Part shown: piece after piece, positions 7,342-14,130 of the stretch | Position numbering within the stretch: position 1 is the stretch's first letter | How the letters are laid out: every line of letters begins with the position of its first letter | DNA from: Oscillospiraceae bacterium | Lineage (GTDB): Bacteria > Bacillota > Clostridia > Oscillospirales > Ruminococcaceae | Assembly (NCBI GenBank): GCA_019416775.1 | Contig: DXWR01000166.1 | Span: forward strand, 1 to 16,384 | Reading direction: 5' to 3' | Length of the DNA: 16,384 bases | Position numbers and translations under genes: made by a program | Notes under the pieces: generated by a model | Told to the model about the DNA's origin: nothing | The model's input: only the letters and a program-made list of their open reading frames with translations | Databases searched by the model: none

Positions 7342-8619
7342 TTAGCCTTCCTCCTTTTCCAGTCCGGTGAGGGTGTAGCAGAGCTGGAGCTGAATCCTCT
7401 TGGCTGCCTGGATGATCTGGTCCAAGGTGATCTGGCCCAGCAGCTGGGCTTCTTCCAGAGGAGAACGAACCACCGGGTTAAGGATTCGCTGCATATAATA
7501 GCTTTCCTGGGCAGCCAGGGAATCTCCCACGGTGCGGTAGGAATTCAGCACCGCTTTTTGGGCCTGTTCCAATTCCTGCCGGGTCACTTCTCCCTGCTGC
7601 ATCAGAGAAAGCTGGTGCATAATTTCGTCGTAAGCGGCGGAAATCTTTTCATGCTCCACCCCGCTGGACACCAGCAATACTCCACTGGGCAGCGTCAGCT
7701 GGCAGGAGCAGTAATAGCAGAGGCTGAGTTTTTCCCGCACGTTTAAAAACAACTTGGAGCTGGGGGTTCCCCCTAAGATCACCGAAGCCATCTGTGCGGC
7801 AAAGGGATCTTCTTCCTCCTGCAAGCCGGAAGAAAGGCAGAGCACCAGTTTGGATTGGGTGACGTCCATCCGCTCCACTACCCGGCGGCTTTCCCCGGCA
7901 CGGTACCGGTGCAGAGGAGAAACGGGTTTCGGGTCACGATCCCAATGGGCAAACGCCTTTTGGAACACCTCCAGCGCCACGGAAGGATCCCCGCAGCCCA
8001 CAAAGAACAGATGGATCTGCCCTTCCTTCAACACCTGGCGGTAGGCTTCCGTCACCGACTCAGGGGTGAGGGCTTGCACCTGCTCCAAAGTGCCCAAAGG
8101 ATCCAATCCGCCGCCCTGGGACCCAAACAGCAGTTCCGTGGCCCGCAGGATGGAATAGCGGCGCTTGTCGTTAATTTTTGCTTCAATCAAATCGGAAAGG
8201 GTCTGCTTTTCCGTCTCCACATCTTCTTCTGCAAACAGGCCGTTGTCCAAATAGGGCTGCTGCACCAACTGGCAGAGCAGCTGGGCGCACTGGGATAACT
8301 GCCCTTCCTCTTGGAAGGTAAAGCGGTCGTCCAGTCCGGTGACTGCAACGCTGAGCACCTGATTTTGGCCCAGTTTATCCACCTTTGCTCCCAACCCGGC
8401 GCCGTACAAATCCGCCAGGCGGCAGGAAAGGCTGGTCATATCCGGGTATTCCCGGCAGCGCTTTACCCACAAATAAGGGAGAATGGCCCGGCTGGAACGC
8501 TTGGCATCCTCCATGGGCAGCACAAAGTGCAGGCTCAGCCGGTTGCTTTTAAACCGAGGATCGGTGATCCAATGGAACACTGCACCGGCTCCCAGGTCCA
8601 CGCTCATTGGCTTTTCCAC
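7342..8619 (-). CDS. M16 family pseudo-peptidase subunit (YmfF-like), GTG start
   Basis: This 425-residue M16 homologue has the same fold order as its neighbour, but the zinc motif is absent. The equivalent place, near SSRAILPYLWVKR (42-54), has no HxxEH. This is the usual arrangement of M16 pairs, in which one subunit shapes the chamber and the other carries the active site. The frame is open up to 8712, but a promoter -10 box sits at 8662-8667, so starts at 8712 would be untranscribed. GTG at 8619 is chosen because AAGGAGGAAGG lies just before it; ATG codons at 8649, 8640 and 8604 are alternatives. It is the first gene of the M16-M16-lgt-folD operon and ends one base before the next start. 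Confidence 0.82.
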   Translation of the reverse strand: MEKPMSVDLGAGAVFHWITDPRFKSNRLSLHFVLPMEDAKRSSRAILPYLWVKRCREYPDMTSLSCRLADLYGAGLGAKVDKLGQNQVLSVAVTGLDDRFTFQEEGQLSQCAQLLCQLVQQPYLDNGLFAEEDVETEKQTLSDLIEAKINDKRRYSILRATELLFGSQGGGLDPLGTLEQVQALTPESVTEAYRQVLKEGQIHLFFVGCGDPSVALEVFQKAFAHWDRDPKPVSPLHRYRAGESRRVVERMDVTQSKLVLCLSSGLQEEEDPFAAQMASVILGGTPSSKLFLNVREKLSLCYYCSCQLTLPSGVLLVSSGVEHEKISAAYDEIMHQLSLMQQGEVTRQELEQAQKAVLNSYRTVGDSLAAQESYYMQRILNPVVRSPLEEAQLLGQITLDQIIQAAKRIQLQLCYTLTGLEKEEG

Positions 8620-8661
8620 GATGATTCCTTCCTCCTTCATCGAAATCATGGTAACAGGTAC

Positions 8662-8690
8662 AGTATAGCACAGCAGACGGAAAAATAAAA
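8662..8690 (-). promoter_or_regulatory. Extended -10 promoter of the M16-lgt-folD operon
   Basis: On the minus strand, TATACT (8662-8667) is preceded by TGC, an extended -10 element. The -35 region at 17-bp spacing is only TTTTAT (8685-8690), so the extended -10 probably carries it. The start point is near 8655, about 36 bases before the GTG start. Confidence 0.65.
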
Positions 8691-8836
8691 GGAAGAATTG
8701 TGAAACAAGCACAAAAACAGCCTTATTTTTTGGGATAAACGACGGAGTCTGGAACTTCCGGCGGCGATGATTCTAATTGTTAGAGAATACGCCGTTTTAT
8801 ACACTCAATTTTTTTGCTTTTTTTCGTGAAAAAAGA

Positions 8837-8865
8837 TTGCAATCGGTCGATTTCTTTGGTATATT
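8837..8865 (+). promoter_or_regulatory. Sigma-A promoter of comEC
   Basis: TTGCAA (8837-8842), a 17-bp spacer ending in TGG, then TATATT (8860-8865). It closely matches the tRNA promoter at 31-59. The start point is expected near 8872. This matters for the gene start: any comEC start codon upstream of about 8872, including the TTG codons at 8777 and 8837, would not be on this transcript. Confidence 0.75.
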
Positions 8866-8907
8866 AAAAAATAGATTTTTTATTAAATACAATCATTGTT
8901 ATGTCAC

Positions 8908-8925
8908 CCTTCCACCGGAAAGGAG
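8908..8925 (+). promoter_or_regulatory. comEC Shine-Dalgarno partly held in a leader hairpin
   Basis: The ribosome site AAAGGAG (8919-8925) stands seven bases before an in-frame ACG. CCTTCC (8908-8913) can pair with GGAAAGG (8917-8923), with one bulged A and a three-base loop, which would hide most of the site. The helix is short, so it is a candidate for translational damping rather than a proven switch. Confidence 0.45.
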
Positions 8926-8932
8926 CAGCGCC

Positions 8933-11170
8933 ACGGACCATTCTTTTTCTGCAAAATCCAGGTCCCGCTTTTCCGCAAAGGTTTCCCGGCCGGTATGCTG
9001 GTTTGGCTTTTCCCTGTTGGCCACCCTATTTGTACTGGAACACTGGGCTGCACCCTTTGCCATGCTGCTCTGCGCCGCTTTAGCCATCTTGGCGGAAGGA
9101 TGTTTCTTTTTGTCCTCCTCCCTCCGGCACCGGTATGCCTTCATGTTAACGGCGGCTGGAATCCTGTTGGGATCCCTGCTCTGCTTTGCAGCCACCCAAT
9201 GGCAGTACCAGCCGGCGGCGGATCTGGCCGGAAGCCGGCAGACAATCACAGCCCGGGTGGAGGAAATCACCGTTTTTTCTTGGCAAACGCAGTACCGACT
9301 GACGGTGCTGCACCTTTCGGACAGCTCGGTTCAAGGGTTTCAAGTCCAGATTGCAACGGAACAGCCGGCAGAGCATTTGTCTTATGGGGACACGGTGGAG
9401 TTGACCGCCCAGCTATCCTTAGCGGAAGACGACTGGCAAAACTACTACCGCGGACGGGGGATCTATCTGTTGGGGGAGTTGGAGCCGGACAGCAGCGTCA
9501 CCATTCTCCAAACCGGTTCCGGGTTTTTCCGTTGGCTGAAAGAGACTCGGGACCGTATCGGGCAGCTGCTGGAGCAGAGCTTTTCCTCCGACACAGCCGC
9601 TTTGCTTCAGGGGATTTTGTTGGGCCGCAGTCAATCCCTGCCGGACCGGCTGCGGTTTGCCTACCAAAACACCGGCGCTTACCACTTTATTGCAGTATCC
9701 GGAATGCATCTCACGGTAATCAGCGGATTATGTTATTGGTTGTTTCGCTTTTTCCTAGGCAGACGAAGCCGCCGGATCGCCACCCTATTGGTGATTTGGC
9801 TGTTTGTGCTGTTCACCGGATGTCCCGCTTCCGCCTTGCGCTCCGGGGTGATGCTCACCGTGCTGATGCTGGGAGGACTGTTCCGCCAGGAAGGGGACGG
9901 GCTGATCAGCTTATCCATTGCAGGCATTGTAATTGTGCTGATCCAGCCCTTTGCGGCGTTGGACCTGGGATTTTTGATGAGCTTTTGTTCCACGTTAGGG
10001 ATCCTTACCCTGAGCCGTCCCCTGCTTGCCAAACTATCCGGTATCTTTCAAACGCGGTTGGACCGGCATCGCCACAGCAGGCAGTTTTTTCTCTACCGTC
10101 TGTTCTATCGAGGCGTCCACTGGATGATTTCCCCATTTCTGGTAGCTTTTGGAGCAAATCTCATGCTCCTTCCCTTACTGGTGCTGAACTACGGATATTA
10201 TTCCCTTTGGTCCATTCCAAGTTCCCTGCTGTTGGCGGTATTTTCCACTCCGCTGCTTTGGATGGGAATGGCATTGCTGCTCTGTTTGGGGGTGGGGATT
10301 GCCCCGGCAGTGCTGCTTGTTCCCATAGAATGGCTGGCGAACACACTGGACCGCTGTCTCTTTTCCATGGCATCGGCGCCTTGGATGGTACTGGGTGCAG
10401 AGGATGCCCTATGGCAGGTTTGGTCCGTTTTGGTGTTTGCGCTGGCGCTGCTGGCTGCGGCAAGGCCCACCAAAAAGCTGGCGGCTTGGTGCATGACTGT
10501 TGCGGGAGCCACTCTCATCGTCGCTTTCACCTGGGTGAGCATTTCCATACAGGGGCAGACTGCCATCTACTTTGCTTCCGACGGGTACTGCACCGATGTA
10601 GTGGTGATGCAGGGGCGAAGCGCCCTGGTTCTGGCGGGGCGGGAAGACGGTTACGTCCACCAAACTACCTACCAGCTTCTTCGCCGCAAAGGCGTGTGGA
10701 ACCTGGAAACCTTAGTGATCCTGCGGGACGATTGGGAGGACGGCAGCGACTACAACTGGCTGTTATGGGGGATGCCGCCGGAACAGGTATTGGTTTCCCC
10801 GGAACACACCCAAGCCTTGGCCGCAGACTGGAACGGCGTCACCCCGCAGCCCCTTACCGAAGACACCTATCTGCTGGGAGAAGGGCTTGAGATTTCCTTT
10901 TCCGATTCTCCCACCGGCTGGGACGCAGCCATCCATTGGAACGAAACCTCACTGCTGCTCACCGGATCCAAACAGTCCGCCACCCAACAGGAGTGGGATG
11001 TTCTTCTGTTGACCGGCACGGTGTACGGGGAATATGAGGAAATGGGGGAGGTGCTGGTGCTCACCAAACCCTGGCAGATCGAGAGTCCGGCGTGGTCCAT
11101 TCCGGTGTACCGCACTCAAGGCAGTTTACATTGGTGGGAGCAGGGATTGGGATACCTGGAATCCGGGTAA
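8933..11170 (+). CDS. comEC: ComEC/Rec2 DNA-uptake channel, apparent ACG start, degenerate beta-lactamase-like domain
   Basis: ComEC is the membrane channel that brings transforming DNA into the cytoplasm. From the proposed start the protein has 745 residues. In order it shows N-terminal membrane helices, an OB-like DUF4131 region (about 105-186), the Competence domain with the signature around GILLGRSQSLP (from 227) and AVSGMHL (254-260), a helix bundle to about 540, and a metallo-beta-lactamase-like C-terminal domain. In that last domain the usual DVGQGD is replaced by ASDGYCTD (548-555), and HxHxDH by DDWEDG (599-604), so the nuclease site is lost. The frame has no ATG or GTG between the promoter and the first helix. 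ACG at 8933 has an ideal ribosome site and the product would begin just before SRPVCWFGF, where ComEC normally begins. Alternatives are TTG 8837 or 8777. It is monocistronic; no comEA is adjacent. Confidence 0.82.
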   Translation, partial: TDHSFSAKSRSRFSAKVSRPVCWFGFSLLATLFVLEHWAAPFAMLLCAALAILAEGCFFLSSSLRHRYAFMLTAAGILLGSLLCFAATQWQYQPAADLAGSRQTITARVEEITVFSWQTQYRLTVLHLSDSSVQGFQVQIATEQPAEHLSYGDTVELTAQLSLAEDDWQNYYRGRGIYLLGELEPDSSVTILQTGSGFFRWLKETRDRIGQLLEQSFSSDTAALLQGILLGRSQSLPDRLRFAYQNTGAYHFIAVSGMHLTVISGLCYWLFRFFLGRRSRRIATLLVIWLFVLFTGCPASALRSGVMLTVLMLGGLFRQEGDGLISLSIAGIVIVLIQPFAALDLGFLMSFCSTLGILTLSRPLLAKLSGIFQTRLDRHRHSRQFFLYRLFYRGVHWMISPFLVAFGANLMLLPLLVLNYGYYSLWSIPSSLLLAVFSTPLLWMGMALLLCLGVGIAPAVLLVPIEWLANTLDRCLFSMASAPWMVLGAEDALWQVWSVLVFALALLAAARPTKKLAAWCMTVAGATLIVAFTWVSISIQGQTAIYFASDGYCTDVVVMQGRSALVLAGREDGYVHQTTYQLLRRKGVWNLETLVILRDDWEDGSDYNWLLWGMPPEQVLVSPEHTQALAADWNGVTPQPLTEDTYLLGEGLEISFSDSPTGWDAAIHWNETSLLLTGSKQSATQQEWDVLLLTGTVYGEYEEMGEVLVLTKPWQIESPAWSIPVYRTQGSLHWWEQGLGYLESG

Positions 11171-11221
11171 CAGCACCGGCTACCGTCAAGACGGTGGCAG
11201 CAATTTCCCCAAACAGCAAAC

Positions 11222-11263
11222 AAAAAAACCGGCCTGCTTTCTTCCAGCAAGACCGGTTTCTTT
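11222..11263. terminator. Bidirectional terminator between comEC and the nitroreductase gene
   Basis: AAACCGG (11226-11232) pairs with CCGGTTT (11253-11259), and an inner TGCT/AGCA helix (11235-11238 with 11246-11249) extends it. Seven A residues on the left give a strong T run for minus-strand transcripts, and TTTCTTT on the right serves comEC. It separates two convergent units. Confidence 0.85.
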
Positions 11264-11274
11264 GATTGATGCAA

Positions 11275-11796
11275 TTATTCCACCCAGGTTACGGTACCTT
11301 CCGCTCTGGGTTTTGCCTGAGGTGCGGTTTCAAAGTACCCCAAAGCCGCCATGCCGCCTACCTGATGGTCTTCCGGGACGCCCAATTTTTGGAGCATTTC
11401 CCGAATGGCGGGACGGTCACAGATATCTTTGAGCTGATTGATCCAAACCGAGCCCACTTCCATGCTCCAGGCAGCCAGAAAGATATTTTCCAGAGCGCAG
11501 GCGCAGTCCGCCATACCGTTGTGATTGTCTTTGGGTGCGCTGACCAAGATCAAGGCGGCGGGACGGTAGAAGCAATATTCTTCCCCCATATTCAGCTCTT
11601 TGGCAATGGCTTTGGCCAGAGATTGGATCTTTTCCTGATTTTGCAGCACGGTAAAATGCCAGGTTTGGCGGTTCATGGCGCTGGGGGCATATTGTCCGGC
11701 CAGCACAATTTCTTCCAACACCGGCTTAGGAATGGGTTTGTCCAAAAAGCTGCGAATGCTGCGGCGATGTAAAATGGTTTCCATGGTAGCGTTCAT
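11275..11796 (-). CDS. Nitroreductase family FMN-dependent oxidoreductase
   Basis: This 173-residue protein is of the compact nitroreductase type, an FMN-binding, usually homodimeric cytoplasmic enzyme using NAD(P)H. The N-terminal RRSIRSF (11-17) matches the phosphate-binding Arg-Arg-Ser-x-Arg motif. The segment APSAMNRQTWHF (37-48) matches the conserved (A/S)PS..N.QPW.F region, and GYFETAPQAKPR (153-164) matches the usual GYP...KPR element near the C terminus, with Phe-Glu where Tyr-Pro is common. The start is clear: AAGGAGGG lies eight bases before the ATG. It is cotranscribed with the zinc-ribbon gene 23 bases upstream. The physiological substrate (quinone, nitro compound, flavin, enone) cannot be told from the sequence. 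Confidence 0.92.
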   Translation of the reverse strand: MNATMETILHRRSIRSFLDKPIPKPVLEEIVLAGQYAPSAMNRQTWHFTVLQNQEKIQSLAKAIAKELNMGEEYCFYRPAALILVSAPKDNHNGMADCACALENIFLAAWSMEVGSVWINQLKDICDRPAIREMLQKLGVPEDHQVGGMAALGYFETAPQAKPRAEGTVTWVE

Positions 11797-11819
11797 TTTA
11801 AATTCCCTCCTTGGAGCGG

Positions 11820-11990
11820 TTACAACTTACCGTGGATCTGCTTGAGCTGTTCGACGCACTTTTGCTGTTCTTCCGGAGTGGCCGGGCGCAGGTTCCGCTT
11901 TCCACAGCGGGGACAAGCTGCCACGTCTCCGTACCGTTCAAACACAAAGCCGCAATCCGGCTCTTGGCAGGTATAAAAATGTCTTGCCAT
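11820..11990 (-). CDS. Small zinc-ribbon protein of unknown function
   Basis: This 56-residue protein has four cysteines arranged as C-x4-C (Cys8, Cys13) and C-x2-C (Cys26, Cys29), a plausible zinc-binding ribbon. A basic and then Glu/Gln-rich helix follows (about 37-52). The pattern differs from rubredoxin, which has two C-x2-C pairs, so an electron-transfer role is not supported. The start at 11990 is chosen because GGAGAGG lies eight bases upstream; the frame is open further up only to 12044. It is the first gene after a strong promoter and sits 23 bases ahead of the nitroreductase gene, suggesting a joint unit. I do not recognise a named family. Confidence 0.75.
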   Translation of the reverse strand: MARHFYTCQEPDCGFVFERYGDVAACPRCGKRNLRPATPEEQQKCVEQLKQIHGKL

Positions 11991-12034
11991 ATGGTTGGCC
12001 TCTCCTTTTGACGGAAGTTTCCGATTACAGCACC

Positions 12035-12063
12035 AGTATACCACATTTCTCCTTGGGTTTCAA
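12035..12063 (-). promoter_or_regulatory. Sigma-A promoter of the zinc-ribbon/nitroreductase operon
   Basis: On the minus strand TTGAAA (12058-12063) is followed by a 17-bp spacer ending in TGG and then TATACT (12035-12040). The start point is near 12028, giving a leader of about 38 bases. It begins 60 bases beyond the metallophosphoesterase stop, and no terminator is visible in that gap, so readthrough from the thi operon may add to expression. Confidence 0.8.
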
Positions 12064-12122
12064 TGGGCAAATTGGTAAAAATTGGAATTTATTTCGGCTT
12101 TTGGGAGAAAAATCAACGTTAA

Positions 12123-12821
12123 TTATGGGAAATAGACACATTGTTCACTTTCTAAGCAGTAGGCGCCCAGGGAAAAACCATGGGAAATCCCACAATCAAT
12201 GGCAACCCGTCCATTGCCCCGCCAGATCCGCCCGGCACAGTTTGGGTCGATGACGGCGGTGGGAGTGTGGCCGGACAGGAGGACAAAGTCCGGGGAAAGG
12301 GGGGTAGTATAGTCATCTCGTTGGATCAGCAACTGACGAAGGGTGTAGGACTCCGGGGGACGGTTTGGAGCAAAATCTCCCAGTCCGGCATGGACCATCC
12401 AATAAAGAGTGCCCCCCACCCGGACTTGATGCCACAGTTTACACCGGGTAAAATACTCCAGCATGGTTTGGCGCTGATCCGGAGCGGCCCGGCGGTAGCT
12501 GTCCAGAGTAGTTTGTCCGCCTCGCTTCCGCCAAAAGTAATACTGGGCCAGTTCCTGCTGAGTGCCGGTGGGCAGGCGGTTTTGGGCAATGGTCTCCCCA
12601 AACCGGTCCAGCACCTGCCAGGCCAGCAGGTCGTGGTTGCCCAGCAAAGGCACCACATTTTCCCGGGCGGCCAAATCCAGCACCACCTTCATGGGTTCCG
12701 GTCCCCGATCCACTGCATCCCCCAAAAAATAGAGGGTATCCCGGGAAGAAAAACGAATTTTTTCCAGCAGGGCCTGATATTCTTCATAACAGCCATGGAT
12801 GTCGCTGATGGCCCAGTGCAT
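12123..12821 (-). CDS. PPP-family metallophosphoesterase (serine/threonine phosphatase or Ap4A hydrolase-like)
   Basis: This 232-residue cytoplasmic enzyme has the complete two-metal site of the PPP superfamily: SDIHG (6-10, Asp7 and His9), GDAVDRG (34-40, Asp35 and Arg39), GNHD (61-64), His144 in VHAG and His185 in SGHTPT. Bacterial relatives include PrpE, ApaH-like and PphA-type enzymes that hydrolyse phosphoproteins or dinucleoside tetraphosphates; the sequence alone does not decide which. It follows the HAD gene by 23 bases, with GGGGAGAGGG before the ATG, and is the last gene of the thi operon. Its place there could mean a nucleotide or phosphate housekeeping role, or simple cotranscription. 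Confidence 0.88.
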   Translation of the reverse strand: MHWAISDIHGCYEEYQALLEKIRFSSRDTLYFLGDAVDRGPEPMKVVLDLAARENVVPLLGNHDLLAWQVLDRFGETIAQNRLPTGTQQELAQYYFWRKRGGQTTLDSYRRAAPDQRQTMLEYFTRCKLWHQVRVGGTLYWMVHAGLGDFAPNRPPESYTLRQLLIQRDDYTTPLSPDFVLLSGHTPTAVIDPNCAGRIWRGNGRVAIDCGISHGFSLGAYCLESEQCVYFP

Positions 12822-12844
12822 GACCCTCTCCCCTTTTGAAAAAA

Positions 12845-13495
12845 TTACAGCAGTTCTTCAAAGGAGCGGATGGACAGATCCGCCAACGCCTTAGTTTGGG
12901 GCCACTGGCTTTGGTTGGCGGGATCGTACACCGCCACCGCCAAACAATCGGCGGCCTTGGCCCCCTGGATGCCCTGGGTGATGTCCTCGAACACGGCGCA
13001 CTGCTGGGGCGGCACCTGAATCCGTTTGGCCGCTTCCAGGTAGATGTCCGGGAAGCCTTTGCCCCGTGGCACCTGGTTGACGGTGACAATGGTGTCGAAA
13101 AGATCCAGCACCCCGCCCCGCTGCAAAGCGGGCTGGTATAGTTCCGGATAACTGGCGGTGACCACTGCCAGGGGCTTGCCCTGCTGTTTCAGCTCTTCCA
13201 GATATTTCTTGGCACCGGGTTTCAGCGAAAGGTGGTGGGCATACTGCTCCACCGCCATTTGGTGCCACTCCTCCATAATCTCCTCGGGAGTCTGGGAAAA
13301 GCCAAACCGGGCGATGGTGTACTCCGCCGCCCGGCGAAAGCCCATGGGGGCAATGGCCTGGGCGTAGTCCTCCGGCACCGGAATGTTCCGGCGGGTGAGA
13401 AAGTCCACATCGATCTGCTCCCACACCCCCATGGAATCCAGCAGGGTGCCGTCCAGGTCAAAGAGATACCCTGCCTGCTGTTCCAGCCGCTTCAT
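12845..13495 (-). CDS. HAD superfamily hydrolase (beta-phosphoglucomutase/phosphatase type)
   Basis: This 216-residue protein has all four HAD motifs: FDLDGT (12-17, nucleophile Asp13 and acid/base Asp15), VVTAS (111-115, Thr113), Lys146 and FEDI (169-172). A helical cap (about 18-90) sits between motifs I and II, as in subclass I phosphatases and beta-phosphoglucomutases. The ATG at 13495 overlaps the thiE stop by four bases (ATGA) and GGAAGGATGGGG precedes it; the frame is open to 13546, but upstream starts would run well into thiE. The tight coupling to thiE makes a phosphatase acting on thiamine phosphate, HMP phosphate or another pathway intermediate an attractive guess, but HAD specificity cannot be read from sequence. 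Confidence 0.88.
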   Translation of the reverse strand: MKRLEQQAGYLFDLDGTLLDSMGVWEQIDVDFLTRRNIPVPEDYAQAIAPMGFRRAAEYTIARFGFSQTPEEIMEEWHQMAVEQYAHHLSLKPGAKKYLEELKQQGKPLAVVTASYPELYQPALQRGGVLDLFDTIVTVNQVPRGKGFPDIYLEAAKRIQVPPQQCAVFEDITQGIQGAKAADCLAVAVYDPANQSQWPQTKALADLSIRSFEELL

Positions 13496-14130
13496 CGTCC
13501 CCATCCTTCCGGCAGCATTGCGTCCAGTTCCCGGGCCGCCTGACAAATATCCGGCTGGGCCAAAATAGCGCTGACCACTGCCACCCCGTCAATGTCGCAA
13601 TTCACAAACTGAGGGATGGTGCGCCGGTTGATGCCGCCGATAATCACCATGGGAATTTCCACTGCCTGGGTGATGGCGTTGAGTTCCTCCATGGAGGTGA
13701 TGTCGGCGTCCTCCTTGGTGCCGGTGGGGAACATAGCCCCCACTCCCAAATAGTCCGCCCCGTCCTGCTGGGCTTTGACCGCTTCCGCCACGGTGCCGGC
13801 GCTAACTCCCAGAATCTTATCCGGGCCCAAAATCTTCCGCACCACTGCGGCAGGCAGGTCGGACTGGCCGATGTGCACCCCGGCGGCATCCACCGCCAGG
13901 GCAATGTCCACCCGGTCGTTGATAATCAGCGGGACGCCGTGGGCATCGCAGATAGCTTTTACCTGTAGGGCGGTTTGGTAAAATTCAAGGCTGGAGCAGT
14001 CCTTTTCCCGGAGCTGCACCAGGGTTACTCCCCCCTGAATCGCCTGCTCTACCCCTTCTTCCAGGGTGGGGGAGCTCATAAGATCCCGGTCGGTGACCAG
14101 GTAGAGGCGGTAGGATACTTCAGGTTTCAT
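13492..14130 (-). CDS. thiE: Thiamine-phosphate synthase
   Basis: ThiE joins HMP pyrophosphate with thiazole phosphate to give thiamine phosphate and pyrophosphate. The 212-residue TIM-barrel protein shows LYLVTDRD near the start, VQLREK, INDRVDIA, GVHIGQSDLP, the loop GVGAMFPTGTKEDA and IIGGIN, all family hallmarks. The start at 14130 (MKPEVSYR) is chosen because GGGGGAAAG precedes it and the longer frame to 14232 would run through thiM. The gene overlaps the end of thiM by 11 bases and the start of the HAD gene by four, so all three are likely coupled in translation. Confidence 0.95.
   Translation of the reverse strand: MKPEVSYRLYLVTDRDLMSSPTLEEGVEQAIQGGVTLVQLREKDCSSLEFYQTALQVKAICDAHGVPLIINDRVDIALAVDAAGVHIGQSDLPAAVVRKILGPDKILGVSAGTVAEAVKAQQDGADYLGVGAMFPTGTKEDADITSMEELNAITQAVEIPMVIIGGINRRTIPQFVNCDIDGVAVVSAILAQPDICQAARELDAMLPEGWGR

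Larger units (their letters stand above)
8620..8932. other. Divergent intergenic region between the M16 operon and comEC
   Basis: These 313 bases hold the back-to-back promoters of the two transcription units. Between them is an AT-rich stretch with a TTTTTTC/GAAAAAA inverted repeat (8819-8825 with 8828-8834), placed just upstream of the comEC -35 box like an UP element or curved DNA. A weak interrupted palindrome ATTCT-N9-AGAAT lies at 8770-8788. The comEC leader (about 8872-8932) contains a small hairpin that overlaps the Shine-Dalgarno. No convincing gene lies within. Confidence 0.6.

Noticed and set aside
8620..8712. Longer N terminus of the YmfF-like protein with a hydrophobic, signal-like start
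   Set aside because: It would begin upstream of the operon's own -10 box (8662-8667), and a strong ribosome site directly precedes the GTG at 8619. The apparent signal peptide is a translation of promoter DNA.
8770..8788. Operator-like palindrome ATTCT-N9-AGAAT
   Set aside because: The arms are only five bases and fall outside both promoter cores; chance is likely in an AT-rich stretch.
8777..8932. N-terminal extension of ComEC from the TTG at 8777
   Set aside because: The first codon is TTG without a ribosome site, and it lies upstream of a strong promoter (8837-8865). The extra 52 residues do not look like a ComEC N terminus.
8896..10890. A 664-codon plus-strand frame overlapping comEC
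   Set aside because: It is in another frame of comEC, has no recognisable domain and low-quality composition rich in Pro, Arg, Gly and His; it is a shadow of a real gene.
11991..12070. Longer start of the zinc-ribbon protein (to 12044) and an overlapping 90-codon frame
   Set aside because: The upstream part covers the promoter -10 box at 12035-12040 and cannot be in the transcript; the other frame has no conserved cysteines.
12064..12122. Terminator after the metallophosphoesterase gene
   Set aside because: I looked for a stem followed by T on the minus strand and found only short AT-rich pairings, not enough to call.
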